Below are positions 10,189 to 21,619 of a stretch of DNA of 64,000 nt, one piece after another (position 1 is the first letter of the stretch; each line of letters opens with the position of its first letter). The notes beneath the pieces are model-generated. The model saw only the letters and a list, made by a program, of their open reading frames with translations, had not been told where the DNA came from and searched no databases. The translations under genes were made by a program, and so were the position numbers. Source of the DNA: Camellia lanceoleosa (lineage: Eukaryota; Streptophyta; Magnoliopsida; Ericales; Theaceae); the NCBI GenBank assembly GCA_025200525.1, contig CM045761.1, forward strand, positions 37,208,190 to 37,272,189, written 5' to 3'.

Positions 10189-11511
10189 ATGGCCACTAAC
10201 GCACAAAACGAGAAGGTCAGGGGCAACACTCCCGCTGAGAGTAACAGGCCTATTGACCTTGACATCGAAGAAAACAACCATAACGACAAAGACCGTGGCC
10301 AGGGGCACGGGGGAAAGAACGTCATCCAGGAAGATGACACATCAAAGAAGACGGACCATAGCAGCTACTACAAGGAGGATAACCTCCAGATATGGAGGGA
10401 TAGGTGCATACGAAGAGATGAGGAACTCAAGGACTTGGCAAACAAGTTGGCAGACCTCCAATCGGTCGTCAACTTCATGATGCAAAGCAAGGTCATGCAG
10501 CCACCATACCCATCGCAGATACTCCCCAAAGCAGTAAGAGCTCGGAATGAAGGAAGGACAACAACTCCTGAAGCACCACAACGATCCAGGAACAAGGAGC
10601 ATTCCCACCTGTGCTCCGAGGAGGTCGGTAAGTCAAAGAGGACGTATAATACAAAGGATCAGGAACCAAGAGAACATCGGCACGCATACAAAGCGGTGTT
10701 CTCTTGATACAACCCATGGAGAGAGATCAAAACAGGCGTACTACGAGGCCGAGAGTAGCGTACAAAGGGACTCAAATCAAAAGATAACCGAGCTCTGGGG
10801 AGGAGCAAAGAAGACTTGAGAAATTATCTCAAGAGGAGAGAACAGAACGCCGAAGCCGAGGTGACCTCACTCGTCAAGCCGAGGACACCATTCTCGGTAG
10901 AACTGGACAAATTTGAAGCTCCAAAAAGATTCAGCATGCCGAGGTTCCAAATCTATGACGGTAAGTCAGACCCTAACTTCCATGTTGGGTTATTTTTAAA
11001 CTCAATGGCATTATACAGTGGAAATGAGCCTTTGCTCTGCAAAGTATTTCCTTCGTCCTTTGGAGAAATTGCATCCGATTGGTTCCACAAGTTACCAAAA
11101 GGAAGTGTGAAGACGTGGGAAGGCCTGGCCGAGATGTTTGTGGCCAGGTTCGTGACAAACAAGCTACAGCCATTGAGGGTGGACGCATTAATGGCTTTGA
11201 AAATCAGTAAGGATGAAGGCCTTAGGGCCTACGCAAAAAGATACTACGAGGTGTTCAACCGAATACCTGAATGCAATCAGGAGGTAGCGGTCGTGTCTTT
11301 CAAGAACGGCCTGAAAGAAGACTGTTCACTACGGAAATCTTTGGCAAAGACATTGCCAAAGAACATGGAGGAACTCATGGCAAGGATTGAAAAATATGCC
11401 AGAGCCGAAGAGGATACATCGGCACTAAAGCAGGTCAAACAGAGTAGGAACGGCTCATGCAAGCCAAGTAACAACGGATTCAAAGAAGGCGGAGGTAGAG
11501 CCGAGGGCTAA
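10189..11511 (+). pseudogene. gag: gag (broken)
   Basis: Codes the capsid precursor of the retrotransposon particle. A frame from ATG 10189 gives a charged N-terminal region to a TGA at 10705; a further TAG lies at about 10759. The same frame reopens near 10800 and runs to 11511 with the Retrotrans_gag capsid core (PRFQIYDGKSDPNFHVGLFL ... WFHKLPKGSVKTWEGLAEMF). Between 10690 and 10800 a different frame (YYEAESSVQRDSNQKITEL) looks coding, so indels as well as stops are present. A zinc knuckle is not readable downstream: the region 11600-11690 retains CRALKAHLEDLVRQG but in a shifted frame. Unlikely to give functional Gag. Confidence 0.8.
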
Positions 11512-11686
11512 ACAAGCGAGGACAACCGTGTTCAATTCCAATTCAAAAGGTCCTAGGAAAGATTGAACGAGCCATATTTGAGAACCCCCAAGGCAACCCG
11601 GGAGTTTATGGAAGAAACGATGACATTGCTCATATCACAATGAGAACGGCCATACAACACAAGGTTGCAGAGCCCTCAAAGCACAC

Positions 11687-12350
11687 TTGGAAGATCTGGT
11701 GAGGCAGGGTCACCTGAGAGACCTTATCGATGAAACCAGAACGAAGGAAGAACAGGCCGGACTGCCTCAGGCCGAAACAGCCCCGCCACCGCCGCAACCC
11801 CGGGCAGAAAGACCTCGGGTAGTGAATGTGATTCACTCCAAGGTAAATGAAAACGACGTTCGGGGAGAAACCCAAAGAGTAAAGCACTTGCAAAGACGTG
11901 AACCAGTCGATCGAAAAGACCTCGCCGAGGATTGCCAAGGTCCGATGATAACTTTCACCGAGGCCGACCTAGAAATGGTCCAGCACCCACATAATGATGC
12001 CTTGGTAGTATCCCTCCAGGTTGGGGAATGCCAAGTAAAACGCATCCTGATAGATCCAGGCAGCTCTTGTGACATCATGTACGTTAGATGTTACAAGGAG
12101 CTGGGCCTTCACCCCGACGACTGGAGCAATGGTCCGTCTGATGGTCGACTTCAATGGAACGCCGACATGGCCTCTGGGCGCAACAAGCTTGGAAGTACAA
12201 GCAGACACCAAGAAGATCACGACTGAGTTCATAGTGATTGATACAGCCTCACCGTACAACATCATCATGGGCAGGCCGTGGTTGCATGCAATGGGGGCAA
12301 TACCTTCAACATTGCACCAATTACTGCGGTTCCCATCAGAACACGGGATT
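11687..12350 (+). pseudogene. Retroviral-type aspartic protease (frameshifted)
   Basis: Processes Gag-Pol in functional relatives. One frame (11687-12226) holds the catalytic motif as ILIDPGSSCDIMY, in place of the usual D-S/T-G, followed by a helix typical of this family. The C-terminal part (TTEFIVIDTASPYNIIMGRP) is in the next frame (from 12069). A frameshift therefore lies at about 12110-12150. DPGSS is common in plant Tat and related proteases. Confidence 0.8.
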
Positions 12351-12351
12351 G

Positions 12352-13901
12352 AAGAAATCAGAGGAGATCAACTGCAGGCGAAGAATTGCTCCATGGCAGC
12401 AATGAAGGCTACCTGCAATGTTCGAGAACCAGCCAAGGCCGATATTGAAGATGAGGACATGGAAGTCCTAGAGGATGTCGGCAAGGAGCCGGCCGAGAAG
12501 AGTGAGGAATCACTGAAAAAAAATTTCGTCCAGGAGGGCGATGAGGAGCGCTTTTTTCTTCTCGGCTCAGGCTTAGCCGAAGAAGAGGAAAAAGAACTGG
12601 AAGCATTTTTGAGAAGAAACATAGAAGTGTTCGCTTGGACACCTTATGAAATGCCTGGCATTGACCCCGAGGTCACATGCCACAGATTGAACGTCGACAG
12701 GTCGGCTAAACCTGTGATACAGCGGGCTAGAAGACCGACGTTGGTACACGTTGAAGCTGTGGAGGAAGAAGTCGACAAACTCCTAGAAGCCATGGCCATC
12801 AGAGAGGTCAACTATCCAACATGGCTATCAAACACCGTGGTGGTAAAGAAGAAGAACAGAAAATGGAGGGTTTGCGTTGACTTTACAAGCCTAAATAAAG
12901 CCTGTCCCAAAGACAGCTTCCCACTGCCAAAGATTGACCAGCTGGTAGATGCTACATCGGGACACGGAAGGATGAGCTTCCTAGACGCTTACAGGGGGTA
13001 TCACCAGATAGCCATGTACCCCCCAGACGAGGAAAAGACGGCGTTCATCACTCCGAAAGGCCTGTACTGTTATAGGGTAATGCCTTTTGGACTAAAAAAC
13101 GCAGGAGCAACCTACCAAAGGCTGGTGACCAAAATGTTCAGACACCAGATAGGTCAAACGGTGGAAGTCTACATCGACGACATGGTTGTAAAGACAAAGG
13201 AGCCAGAAAATCATCTTGCCGACCTAGCCGAGTTATTCAACATACTCAAAACATATCGGCTCCGACTCAATGCATCAAAATGCACGTTTGGGGTTGGATC
13301 TGGTAAGTTTCTGGGGTACTTGGTAACAAGGAAGGGAATAGAGGCCAGCCCAGATCAAATCAGGGCCATTCTAGATCTACAGAGTCCAACCTCGGCAAAA
13401 CAGGTGCAAATGCTCACTGGCAGGGCCGCAGCATTAAACAGATTCATAAGCCGAAGTTCAGACAAATGTAAACCCTTCTTCAACCTGGTAAAAAAGACTG
13501 CAGACTTCTTGTGGACCGAAGAATGCGAGGCCGCTTTGGCCGATCTAAAAAAGTACATGATCACGGCTCCAGTCCTCTCGACGCCTGAGCTCGGGGAAGA
13601 GTTGTTTTTGTACTTAGCCGTATCAGAACACGCTGTGAGCACAGTACTAATCCGAGAAGAAAAGGGAGAGCAGAAGACTGTCTATTATGTAAGTAAAACC
13701 TTAGCCAACGCTGAAACAAGGTACTTACCACTGGAGAAGTTAATGTTGGCCTTAGTTATGGCCTCGAGGAAGTTGAACCACTACTTCCAAGCACACAAGA
13801 TTTTGATACTAACAGAGCACCCATTAAAATCCCTGTTACAACAAGGAGACTTGACAGGAAGAATTGCAAAGTGGCAAGGGCCTTGGGCCAATATGACCTG
13901 A
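12352..13901 (+). CDS. pol: Reverse transcriptase and native RNase H of the Tat element
   Basis: A long open stretch (part of a frame 12069-13901). RT motifs in order: linker after protease, WRVCVDFTSLNKACPKD, ITPKGLYCYRVMPFGLKNAG, catalytic YIDDM at about 13169, GKFLGYLVTRKGIEASPDQI. The native gypsy RNase H follows (LYLAVSEHAVSTVLIRE ... TEHPLKSLLQQ) and appears reduced, as in Tat elements. The frame breaks at 13901 (WANMT then stop), where relatives continue, so an indel lies near 13870-13900. RT itself looks intact. Confidence 0.9.
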
Positions 13902-13946
13902 ATTCGCACCCAGAACGGCAATTAAGGGCCAAGTTTTGGCCGACTT

Positions 13947-14396
13947 TTGTGGCGAATTCACGGAATCCGGTCAACGCCGGCCTTGAGCCAAGATGAACCA
14001 GGTCCCAGCAAGCAAGAAGCATTCCGGCCGACAGCAAAAGAACAAAGAACGGAAAAGCTCAGACCTTGCAGCATCTACATTGGCGACTCATTCAGACTCT
14101 TTGTCGATGGAAGTTCAAACCGGCGAGGAGCGGGGGCAGGAGTACTGCTGATATCCCCAGATGGAGAAATAATTGAACAATCCATCCGTTTGGGGTTCAA
14201 GGCCTCAAACAATGAAGTTGAATACGAGGCATTGATTGCAGGATTAAAACTGGCAGCAACAGCAGAAGCAGATGAGGTAATAGTTTTTTGTGATTCACAA
14301 TTAATTGTTAACCAATCAACAGGTGAATTTGCAGCCAGAGACGAGAGGATGTCGGCATATGCGAAAGAGGTGATCAGACTAGCCGAGTTATTTTGA
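13947..14396 (+). CDS. Second, archaeal-type RNase H domain
   Basis: The domain has the order expected of RNase HI: LFVDGSSNRRGAGAGVLL with the first Asp, EYEALIAGLKLA with the Glu, and VIVFCDSQLIVNQ with the second Asp. This extra RNase H between the native RNase H and integrase is diagnostic for the Tat lineage. The frame ends at a TGA at 14394, and the short tether to integrase is in other frames (NHADA ... near 14430), so the polyprotein is interrupted here. Confidence 0.88.
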   Translation: MWRIHGIRSTPALSQDEPGPSKQEAFRPTAKEQRTEKLRPCSIYIGDSFRLFVDGSSNRRGAGAGVLLISPDGEIIEQSIRLGFKASNNEVEYEALIAGLKLAATAEADEVIVFCDSQLIVNQSTGEFAARDERMSAYAKEVIRLAELF

Positions 14397-14493
14397 ATCG
14401 CCGACTTCTTCAAGTTAGCCGAGATGATAACAAACCACGCCGACGCTGGCCAACCTGGCGAAGTTCAATGCGCATCGGAAGACGAGGACAATT

Positions 14494-15813
14494 ATGATCG
14501 ATTACATGTCGGGCCCGAGCATAGAACCACGGCACGCGAAGCAAGAGGCAATGTGTGTGGACATGGGGTCGAGCTGGATGGATGCAATTGTCGCCTTCCT
14601 GAAAGAGGGAAAACTGCCAGAAGATCGCAAGGAGGTACACAAAGTCAGACTAAAGTCGGCCAGATTCAGCCTGACTGCAGAAGGACATCTCTACAGAAGG
14701 TTCTTCACTGGACCCCTCCTAAGGTGCGTACACCCTTTACAAGTTGAAGATTTTTTGTATGAAATTCATGAAGGGATTTGTGGAAGCCACACTGGGGGCA
14801 GATCATTAGCCCATAGGGCCATTACCCAAGGGTATTGGTGGCTATACATGCAAAAAGATGCCGAAGCATATATGAAGAAGTGCGAACCCTGTCAATGGTT
14901 TGCACCTTTGATTCATCAGCCTGCAGCCGACCTGAATCTAGTATCTAGCCCTTGGCCGTTTGCCCAATGGGGCATGGATCTGGTCGGACAGCTTCCCCAA
15001 GCAACTGGGCAGAGAAAATACTTGCTGGTGGCAACGGATTACTTCACAAAGTGGATAGAGGCAGAACCTCTTGCTAAAATCCGAGATGTGGACGTCAAGA
15101 ATTTCATATGGAAGAACATCATCACCAGATTCGGCATTCCCAGAGCCATTGTTGCCGACAACGGAACGCAGTTCGACAGCAAGCTCATCAAGAACTTCTG
15201 TGCAAAATTCAAGATCAAGAACTACTTTTCAACACCAAGTTTCCCCCAAAGTAATGGACAGGCAGAAGCTTCCAACAAAGTAATTCTGGATGGAATCAAG
15301 AAGAGGTTGCAAGCAGCAAAAGGGAAGTGGGCAGATGAATTACCCAATGTGCTTTGGGCATATCAGACTACGCCGAAAAGATCAACAGGGGAATCCTCCT
15401 TTGCCATGGCCTATGGCACAGAAGCAGTCATTCCACTGGAGGTCGGCATCCCAGGGATCCGAACACAGGGTGTTGAAAATGGGACTAATGATGTACTCTT
15501 AGCCCGAGATCTGGATCTTTTGGAAGAACGAAGAGAGAAAGCTGCAATTCAGCTTGCAGTATACCAGCAACAACTTGCCAGAGCATACAACAAGAAGGTC
15601 AACCCAAGAGATTTTCAAGTCGGCGACCTAGTCTTGAGAAAAGTGGTCGGCAACAAGAAAGATCCCAGAGAGGGCAAGCTCGGCCCAAACTGGGAAGGGC
15701 CTTATAGAATTACCTCGGTGCTAGGTAATGGAGCTTATCGGCTTGAAGACAACGAGGGCAAAGCACTGCCAAGACCCTGGAACACATGCAATTTGAAATT
15801 TTTCTATCATTAA
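14494..15813 (+). CDS. int: Integrase of the Tat element
   Basis: Inserts the cDNA into the host chromosome. The frame contains a zinc-binding HHCC domain (HEGICGSHTGGRSLAHR ... CEPCQW) and the DDE core: MDLVG with ATDYFTKWIEA for the first Asp, IVADNGTQFDS for the second, and NGQAEASNK for the Glu. The C-terminal part includes the GPY-like motif (LGPNWEGPYRI). It ends FFYH at 15813, as in related elements. All catalytic residues are present; it is the best preserved domain. Confidence 0.93.
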   Translation: MIDYMSGPSIEPRHAKQEAMCVDMGSSWMDAIVAFLKEGKLPEDRKEVHKVRLKSARFSLTAEGHLYRRFFTGPLLRCVHPLQVEDFLYEIHEGICGSHTGGRSLAHRAITQGYWWLYMQKDAEAYMKKCEPCQWFAPLIHQPAADLNLVSSPWPFAQWGMDLVGQLPQATGQRKYLLVATDYFTKWIEAEPLAKIRDVDVKNFIWKNIITRFGIPRAIVADNGTQFDSKLIKNFCAKFKIKNYFSTPSFPQSNGQAEASNKVILDGIKKRLQAAKGKWADELPNVLWAYQTTPKRSTGESSFAMAYGTEAVIPLEVGIPGIRTQGVENGTNDVLLARDLDLLEERREKAAIQLAVYQQQLARAYNKKVNPRDFQVGDLVLRKVVGNKKDPREGKLGPNWEGPYRITSVLGNGAYRLEDNEGKALPRPWNTCNLKFFYH

Positions 15814-15931
15814 GATGATCATTATTCTTGGCCGATGTCATCAGATGCTGGAAGACGTGAACAATGAGAACCCAAGTAGAACTCAGGTTCACATTGGGGG
15901 CAGAGGAGCAGAGAATATACAAAGCCTACTA

Positions 15932-17235
15932 CTTGTTGAAATTTGTAGCAATTTACAAGTTGGTCTGGCCGAATTACAAAGCCTACCACTTGTTGAAATT
16001 TGTAGCAATTTACAAGTTGGTCTGGCCGAATACAAAGCCTACCATTTGTTGAAATTTGTAGCAATTTACAAGTTGGTCTGGCCGAATACAAAGCCTACCA
16101 CTTGTTGAAATTTGTAGCAATTTACAAGTTGGTTTGGCCGAATACAAAGTCTACCACTTGTTGAAATTTGTAGCAATTTACAAGTTGGTTTGACCGAATA
16201 CAAAGCTTAGCTTCGCTTGTTGAAATTTGCAGTAATTTACAAGTTGAAGTTGAGCCGAGAAGATTCCTTAGCTTCACTTGTTGAAATTTGTAGCAATTTA
16301 CAAGTTGAAGTTAAGCCGAGGTTACTACTATCATTGCTTATTGAAATTTGTAGCAATTTACAAGTCGGGGTGAAGCATATAGCAATACACAAGGTGGTCA
16401 AGCCAAAGAAGATGTTCAAACACTTGTTTAAATTTGTAGCAATTTACAAGTTGAAGTAAAGCCGACATCAATTTACAGGTTCAAATAAAAGTCGATATTA
16501 TTGTTTAAACTCTCGTTGAAATTTGTAGCAATTTACAAGTAGATCATTGGTTAACACTTGTTATAACTTGAGTAAAGTTTATTGTTTGTATTAATCCTTG
16601 TTGAAATTTGTAGCAATTTACAAGTTGGTCAGGCCGATTAAAAAGGTTAGCTTCGCTTGTTGAAATTTGTAACAATTTACAAGTTGAAGTTAAGCCGAGA
16701 TGGTTCCTTGGCTTCACTTGTTGAAATTTGTAGCAATTTACAAGTTGGAGTCAAGCCGAGATATTTGTTTCTCTTCGCTTGTTGAAATTTGTAGCAATTT
16801 ACAAGTCGAAGGGAAGCCGATGTTATGGCATACAGGCTTATAGCAATCTGCTGGTTGGACATACCAATGAAGATGTTCAAACACTTGTTGAAATTTGCAG
16901 CAATTTACAAGTTGAAGCTAAGTACATTGTTCAATCCTTGTTAAAATTTGTAACAATTTACAAGTAGATTACTGTTTAACCCTTGATTATAATCGAGAAA
17001 AGTTTGTCAGATATGATGGTCCTTGTTGAAATTTGCAGCAATTTACAAGTAGGTTGGACTGATATTACAGGTTGAAGTTTAGCCGACATGTTACCATCTG
17101 TTGAAATTTTGTAGCAATTTACAGGTTGAGGTAAAAGTTAAGATTATTGTTTAATACTTGATAAAACTTGAGTAAAGTTTACTGTTTATCTTTGTTGAAA
17201 CTTGTAGCAAATTGCAAGTAGGGCAAACTGAGATT
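15932..17235 (+). repeat. Minisatellite of a dyad-symmetric 28-bp core
   Basis: The core CTTGTTGAAATTTGTAGCAA plus TTTACAAG recurs roughly twenty times. The first copies are in a strict 56-57 bp register (15932, 15989, 16045, 16101, 16157) with the spacer TGGTCTGGCCGAATACAAAG; later copies are spaced irregularly. CTTGT and ACAAG are complementary, as are AAATT and AATTT, so each core can fold. It occupies the noncoding space after integrase. Short antisense frames across it are artefacts of the repeat. Confidence 0.9.
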
Positions 17236-17447
17236 TTTGTTTGAACACTCATTGAAACTTGAGAAAAGTTTGCAAAGCTAACATTGAATAGTATATGTTT
17301 TGTACTTGTTAAAATTTATGAAAAGATTGCAGGACAGTTCTTTGCCGAAGTAAAATTTGCAGGTGTTATCTCCGAGGTATGTGACCCCGAGAAGATTGCA
17401 CAAAGAAGGAAGAGAATGAAAATCATGCAAAATATTCAAGTATAGAA

Positions 17448-19960
17448 TCAAACAGAAGCAATAAAGAGAGATGAAGGACTGAAGCACAAAGATAAAAACA
17501 ACTGTAGATATAAAAGAGGCACAATGGCCCAACAGAAGTCAATTGTCTTAAGTAACAAAAGGGCACATCGGCCACAAAAGGAAGAGTACATTGTAAAAAA
17601 AAAAAAAACATCGGTCATGGAGCCCTCACTGGGAGCATCTTGGACCAGAACCTCGGCATTCTCAGGAAGAACGACCTCGGCATCCTTGTGAACCACGACC
17701 TCAGCCTCCTCTTCCTCTGCAACCTCAGCATCGATTTCAGCCAAAGTCTTCTCCACACTTCTATCAGCCAGAAGCAGATCAGATGATAGGTGAACTGGGC
17801 CAGTCTCCTTGGGCACCTTCTCAACCTCCTCATCCTCCTCTTGGGCTAGATCTATTACTTGATCACCCTGAGGAAGTGACTTGGTTTCAATGGCTTCCTT
17901 GGATTTCCTGACCAAGGCTTCAGTTTCAGCTTCATCTTCATCTCCAACTTCATCTTCAACCTCGGCTTCAGAATCAGTGTCTTCAACCTGGGTAGAAGGT
18001 GGAGGAACAGGACAGGGAAGACGCATGGCTTTGGTCTTGCGCCAGGGCGAGTCAGCAGGAAGACCAAGCTCTTTGGCCAAGGCGTTCCAACCTAGGGTAA
18101 ATCCCTTGTTGCAAGCCTGCTTGACCTGAAGCTCGTATTCTTCTGCGACGTCGGCCATACCCTGACCATAGCCCTTTGCATCGGCAGCTTTGAGGTCGGC
18201 TTCCTTGGTGGCCAAGGCTTCTTGCAGCTCCTTTTCTGCCTGGGCTGCTTTCTCCTCGGCTTCTTTTTGCTGAGACAAAGCAACATTTTTAATTGCTTCA
18301 GCAGCTTCGGCCTTCTCATCAGCCTCTTGTTTAGCTTGAGTTGCTGCCTCAGCTTGGTCTTCAAGAGTCTTCATTTTATTTTTAAGACTCTTGTTTTGTT
18401 TTTGAAGGGCTGCAAACTCCTTCTTCATCTCTTTTAACTCCTCCCCTGTCTCAAAGGCTTGCACAGAGAAGGTGTGGGCGTGTTGGATGGCCTGAAAGAA
18501 TATAAGGCAAAAGTTATTACAGAAAAATTTTGAAATTTTACAAGTGTGAGAGAGATTGTCAAATTCAGAGACTTACTTGGACTGAGCGCTGTAGCATGAG
18601 GGCGTAATTCTCATAGCCACTCATCTTGGCATTTCGCTCAAGGTCGCCCTCAAGGAGAACGGCAGTGCTGAGCGCCACGCCGATGTTGACGTCAGTGGCG
18701 CTCTCGTTGGCGTAGACCGGCCGGTTTTCAAGAGTAACTTTGGGCTCCCAGGGAACTTTGGGAACCCTGGACCCCGAAGTCGTGGCAGATGAAGACCTCG
18801 GCTTCTTCTGCTGAGTGGCCCCTGATGGCTGGGCTTCAGCAGGTCTTTTTGGGGGTGCCGAAATGGTCTTCTCGGCCAATTGAGAGATTGGCAGAGTATC
18901 CTCAACCTCGGCCTCAGCAGGTTTGGCCTTTGGTTGGGCCTTCTTGACTCTCTTTGGTTTCGGCGGAGGCACTTGTTGGGATGGTGCATCGTCCGCGTCG
19001 TCTGGAAGGTTGGCGAGGAGATCCCGCACGACTTTCTTTGGTCATTCCATCTCGGCTGTTTTAACAAGTCTTCGTCGGCGTTTCTTCTCTGTCACTGGAG
19101 CCGAGGTTGAAGGCTGATTGGCTGGCTCAGATGTGGAGGCGGCTTTGCTCGTAAGCGATTGATGGAGGCGCTCTTCTTCTTTTTCTTCGGAACGTGGGCC
19201 AATTTGGATGTGTATGATGGGATAAAATTTAGCAGCAAGGGAGCTTTGCGCTTCACGAGAGGAAGGTCGAGGAGCTTCTTCAAGCCTTTCCCAGGGTAGT
19301 AGGACTGGCGAAGTCCTTGAGAGGTCAAGTAACGTCTGCAAAAAACACAATATGAGAAACAGATAAAATTTCTTTTTGAAAGTTGAAGAAAAGCAACAGT
19401 TAAGCAGTTAATGATGGGCTCTTACCCTTGCCCTCCTTCACTGATCGTGGGAGAGGAAAGAGATGAACTTCTTCATCTGGGCCAAATTCCCAGTTTCCAG
19501 AAGCGATCAAGTAATCATCTCCAGCCCCTTTGTTGGAGTCTGGAAGGTCGGCTACTATTTTAAATGCAGTGGACCTCGGCTTGAGATAGTAGACATAACC
19601 CTTTTCTTTAAGGTTCAAGGGACACATGGTATAGCAAAACTGGATGTCGGCAAGAGTGATCCTAACACTCTCCTGCCGAGCTAAGGCTATTATTCCATTG
19701 AGTGTCCTATAGGCGTTAATGGAAAGTTGCATGGGGTTCAGGGTGTAGTAATGGAGGACCTCGCGGAAAAGGGGATCTAGAGGGAACCTAAGTCCACATT
19801 GGACGAAGGCTACTACAGGGAAAGGCATCTTATCCTCATCAGGCATGATGGAGTCGTTCTCCCTAGCTAGCCTGAGGTGAACGTCAGCAGGGATGGAGAA
19901 TTCTTGCCTAAAATACTCTAGTTTGGATGGGGTGTTGACCCTATCTCTCCACACACCCAT
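17448..19960 (-). pseudogene. Antisense spliced gene of the Tat element (PF04195-like plus coiled coil)
   Basis: Runs opposite to gag-pol. Exon 1 (19960-19426) begins MGVWRDRVNTPSKLEYFRQE and matches the 'putative gypsy type transposon' family found in Tat elements. Its donor is G|GTAAGAG. Exon 2 (19335-18577) follows the acceptor TTTTTTGCAG|A and is rich in Pro, Lys and Ser; its donor is CAA|GTAAGTC. Exon 3 (18491-17448) follows TTCTTTCAG|GCC, is in phase with exon 2 (RSVQ|AIQ), and codes a long Ala/Glu/Lys coiled coil and an acidic tail. Defects: the exon 1 to exon 2 junction is out of frame, one half of exon 2 reads in another frame, and an in-frame TGA lies near 19043. Function unknown. 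Confidence 0.75.
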
Positions 19961-20289
19961 GGTTTAGATATAAAAGAGTGGGGTATGAAAGAAAGGAGAT
20001 CTCTGAGGGTTTTAAGGACCTCGGCTTAAACCTAGGTATAAATTATTTCAATTTTTCCTAAGGATTGATGGTTCTACAGCAAATCCCAAACCTAAATCTA
20101 CGAAGAATGAGTATGAAAGGCAGAAATCTGGAAAACAAAAAAGCAAAAATGAAGTCTCAGAGTCAAGAACAGAAAGGGTGAAAGGCCAAGAACAAGAAAT
20201 GAAACGGTGCAAATGTTCACGTGCAAAGTCAAGAAATGATTCACAAATTAAAAGACAAGTAGAACAGTAGAAGCAAGAAATACCAGAAA

Positions 20290-20845
20290 CGATCAAAGAA
20301 CTGAGAAGAGAAGGGAACGGTGGCTTACCAGAAAAGGTGAGGCCGGGATGAAGCTTCGCCGAGGTTAGATAATGGACGCAACAGCGGCAAGAGCTTCACA
20401 GAAATGACAGACGAAGGCAGTTGCAGAGCTTCGAGCTTGGAGTAATGGCAGATTCAGTGGAGGAGAAGAGAGAGAGAGAAAGCAAAGAGATTCGAATGCA
20501 AAAGTGAAGGGGAGAAGAAAGAGGCGAATGTTTTGTCAAAATTTGAAAAGGCGGCAAAACAACAATGATTACGCCTAGGGCAACGCAGCGCCGACGCAGC
20601 AATGAGAAGAAAAACGGTTTTGGTAGCGTCACAAAGACGGGCCACTAAGGATAAAACACGCGTCGTTGGAGCAGTTGTAAGCGGAGCATGATGACTCATC
20701 GCATATGAGTCGATTTGAATTTGAAAAAGACATGTCGGCTGAGTAAATGATCTCTACCGAAGTTCTTAAGCCGAGGTACGAGAAAGAAGTTCGATGTAAG
20801 TTCCATCACCTCAGTATGCCGAGGTAATAGAACTTAGGGGGCAGT
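20290..20845. other. Spacer between antisense gene start and 3' LTR, with polypurine tract
   Basis: No frame stands out. It should contain the promoter of the antisense gene (minus strand), but I see no convincing single TATA box. The polypurine tract AACTTAGGGGGCAGT abuts the 3' LTR at 20845. Confidence 0.6.
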
Positions 20846-21609
20846 TGTGGGGATATATTTCTGAGAATCAACATGTGGCAAGGGGACGCCGACGTGTCAT
20901 CCGAGGAGCTACGTGTCACAGTAAAAGTTTTGCCAATAAACTCAAGTAATTGCCGAGGTTATTTCCAAAGGCATCTTAATTTGGATGAAGGCCTCCAACC
21001 TCGGCTTAACGTGCAAAGGCCGAGCTACCCGCAGAAGAGTAAGCCGAGGTTGATGTTATAAAATATTATCTTGGTTAGGTGGATGTCCAGCCTAGTGGAG
21101 AAAGTCATGAGGCCACTATCTCACCAACAAACTTGCCTTGAGGCCATGTGAAATAGCCACGAGGCCACTAGCAGTCGTGGGAAGGAATCAACAGTTTTTA
21201 CCTGGAAAGCTGCTAAAAGTGCACTAGTGGGCTGGCAAGCCAGCTCAAAAGCTGGTAACCACTCCATCTCTATTCCGGTATATCTATAGAGATGGAGGAA
21301 AACAAACAAGGGGAGGGACATTGGGGCAAGGGCATTCAGACTGGATTGAACAAATACACTGAGAGACAACAAATTAATTGTAACACTTACAATTATATAC
21401 TCAGAGAGTGAGAAAGTTACTGAGAGTGAGTTGTAATTCTTGTTACTGTTCATAGTGAAACACCTCGGCCTCCCGTGGACGTAGGCAATTATTGCCGAAC
21501 CACGTTAAATCCTTCTTGTCTTTGTGTTATTATCTGTGCCATCTATTCTGCCAGTGTTTTTACTGCTGAATCACTAAGATAGGCAGTGTGATCAGAAACT
21601 TCCCACACA
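20846..21609 (+). repeat. 3' LTR of the Tat element
   Basis: Same length and ends as the 5' LTR. Hand comparison finds about 7 substitutions, clustered between the middle of U3 and the TATA region, two of them in the TATA spacer (GGTGTATATATAG against GGTATATCTATAG). No indels. Confidence 0.93.
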
Positions 21610-21619
21610 ATATATATAT

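Larger units (their letters stand above)
9390..21609 (+). mobile_element. Tat-lineage Ty3/gypsy retrotransposon, 12.2 kb
   Basis: Identical-length 764-bp LTRs (9390-10153, 20846-21609) start TGTGGGG and end CACACA. A primer site follows the 5' LTR and a purine tract precedes the 3' LTR. Flanks are ATATA on both sides, compatible with a 5-bp target duplication but uninformative in an AT repeat. Order: gag, protease, RT, RNase H, second (archaeal-type) RNase H, integrase, minisatellite, antisense spliced gene, 3' LTR. The second RNase H and the antisense gene place it in the Tat/Retand group. I count about 7 LTR differences, so insertion is recent, yet gag-pol is not intact. Confidence 0.93.

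Noticed and set aside
15822..17000. Several 60-97 codon frames on both strands over the minisatellite
   Set aside because: They are translations of the tandem core and repeat themselves; no domain content.
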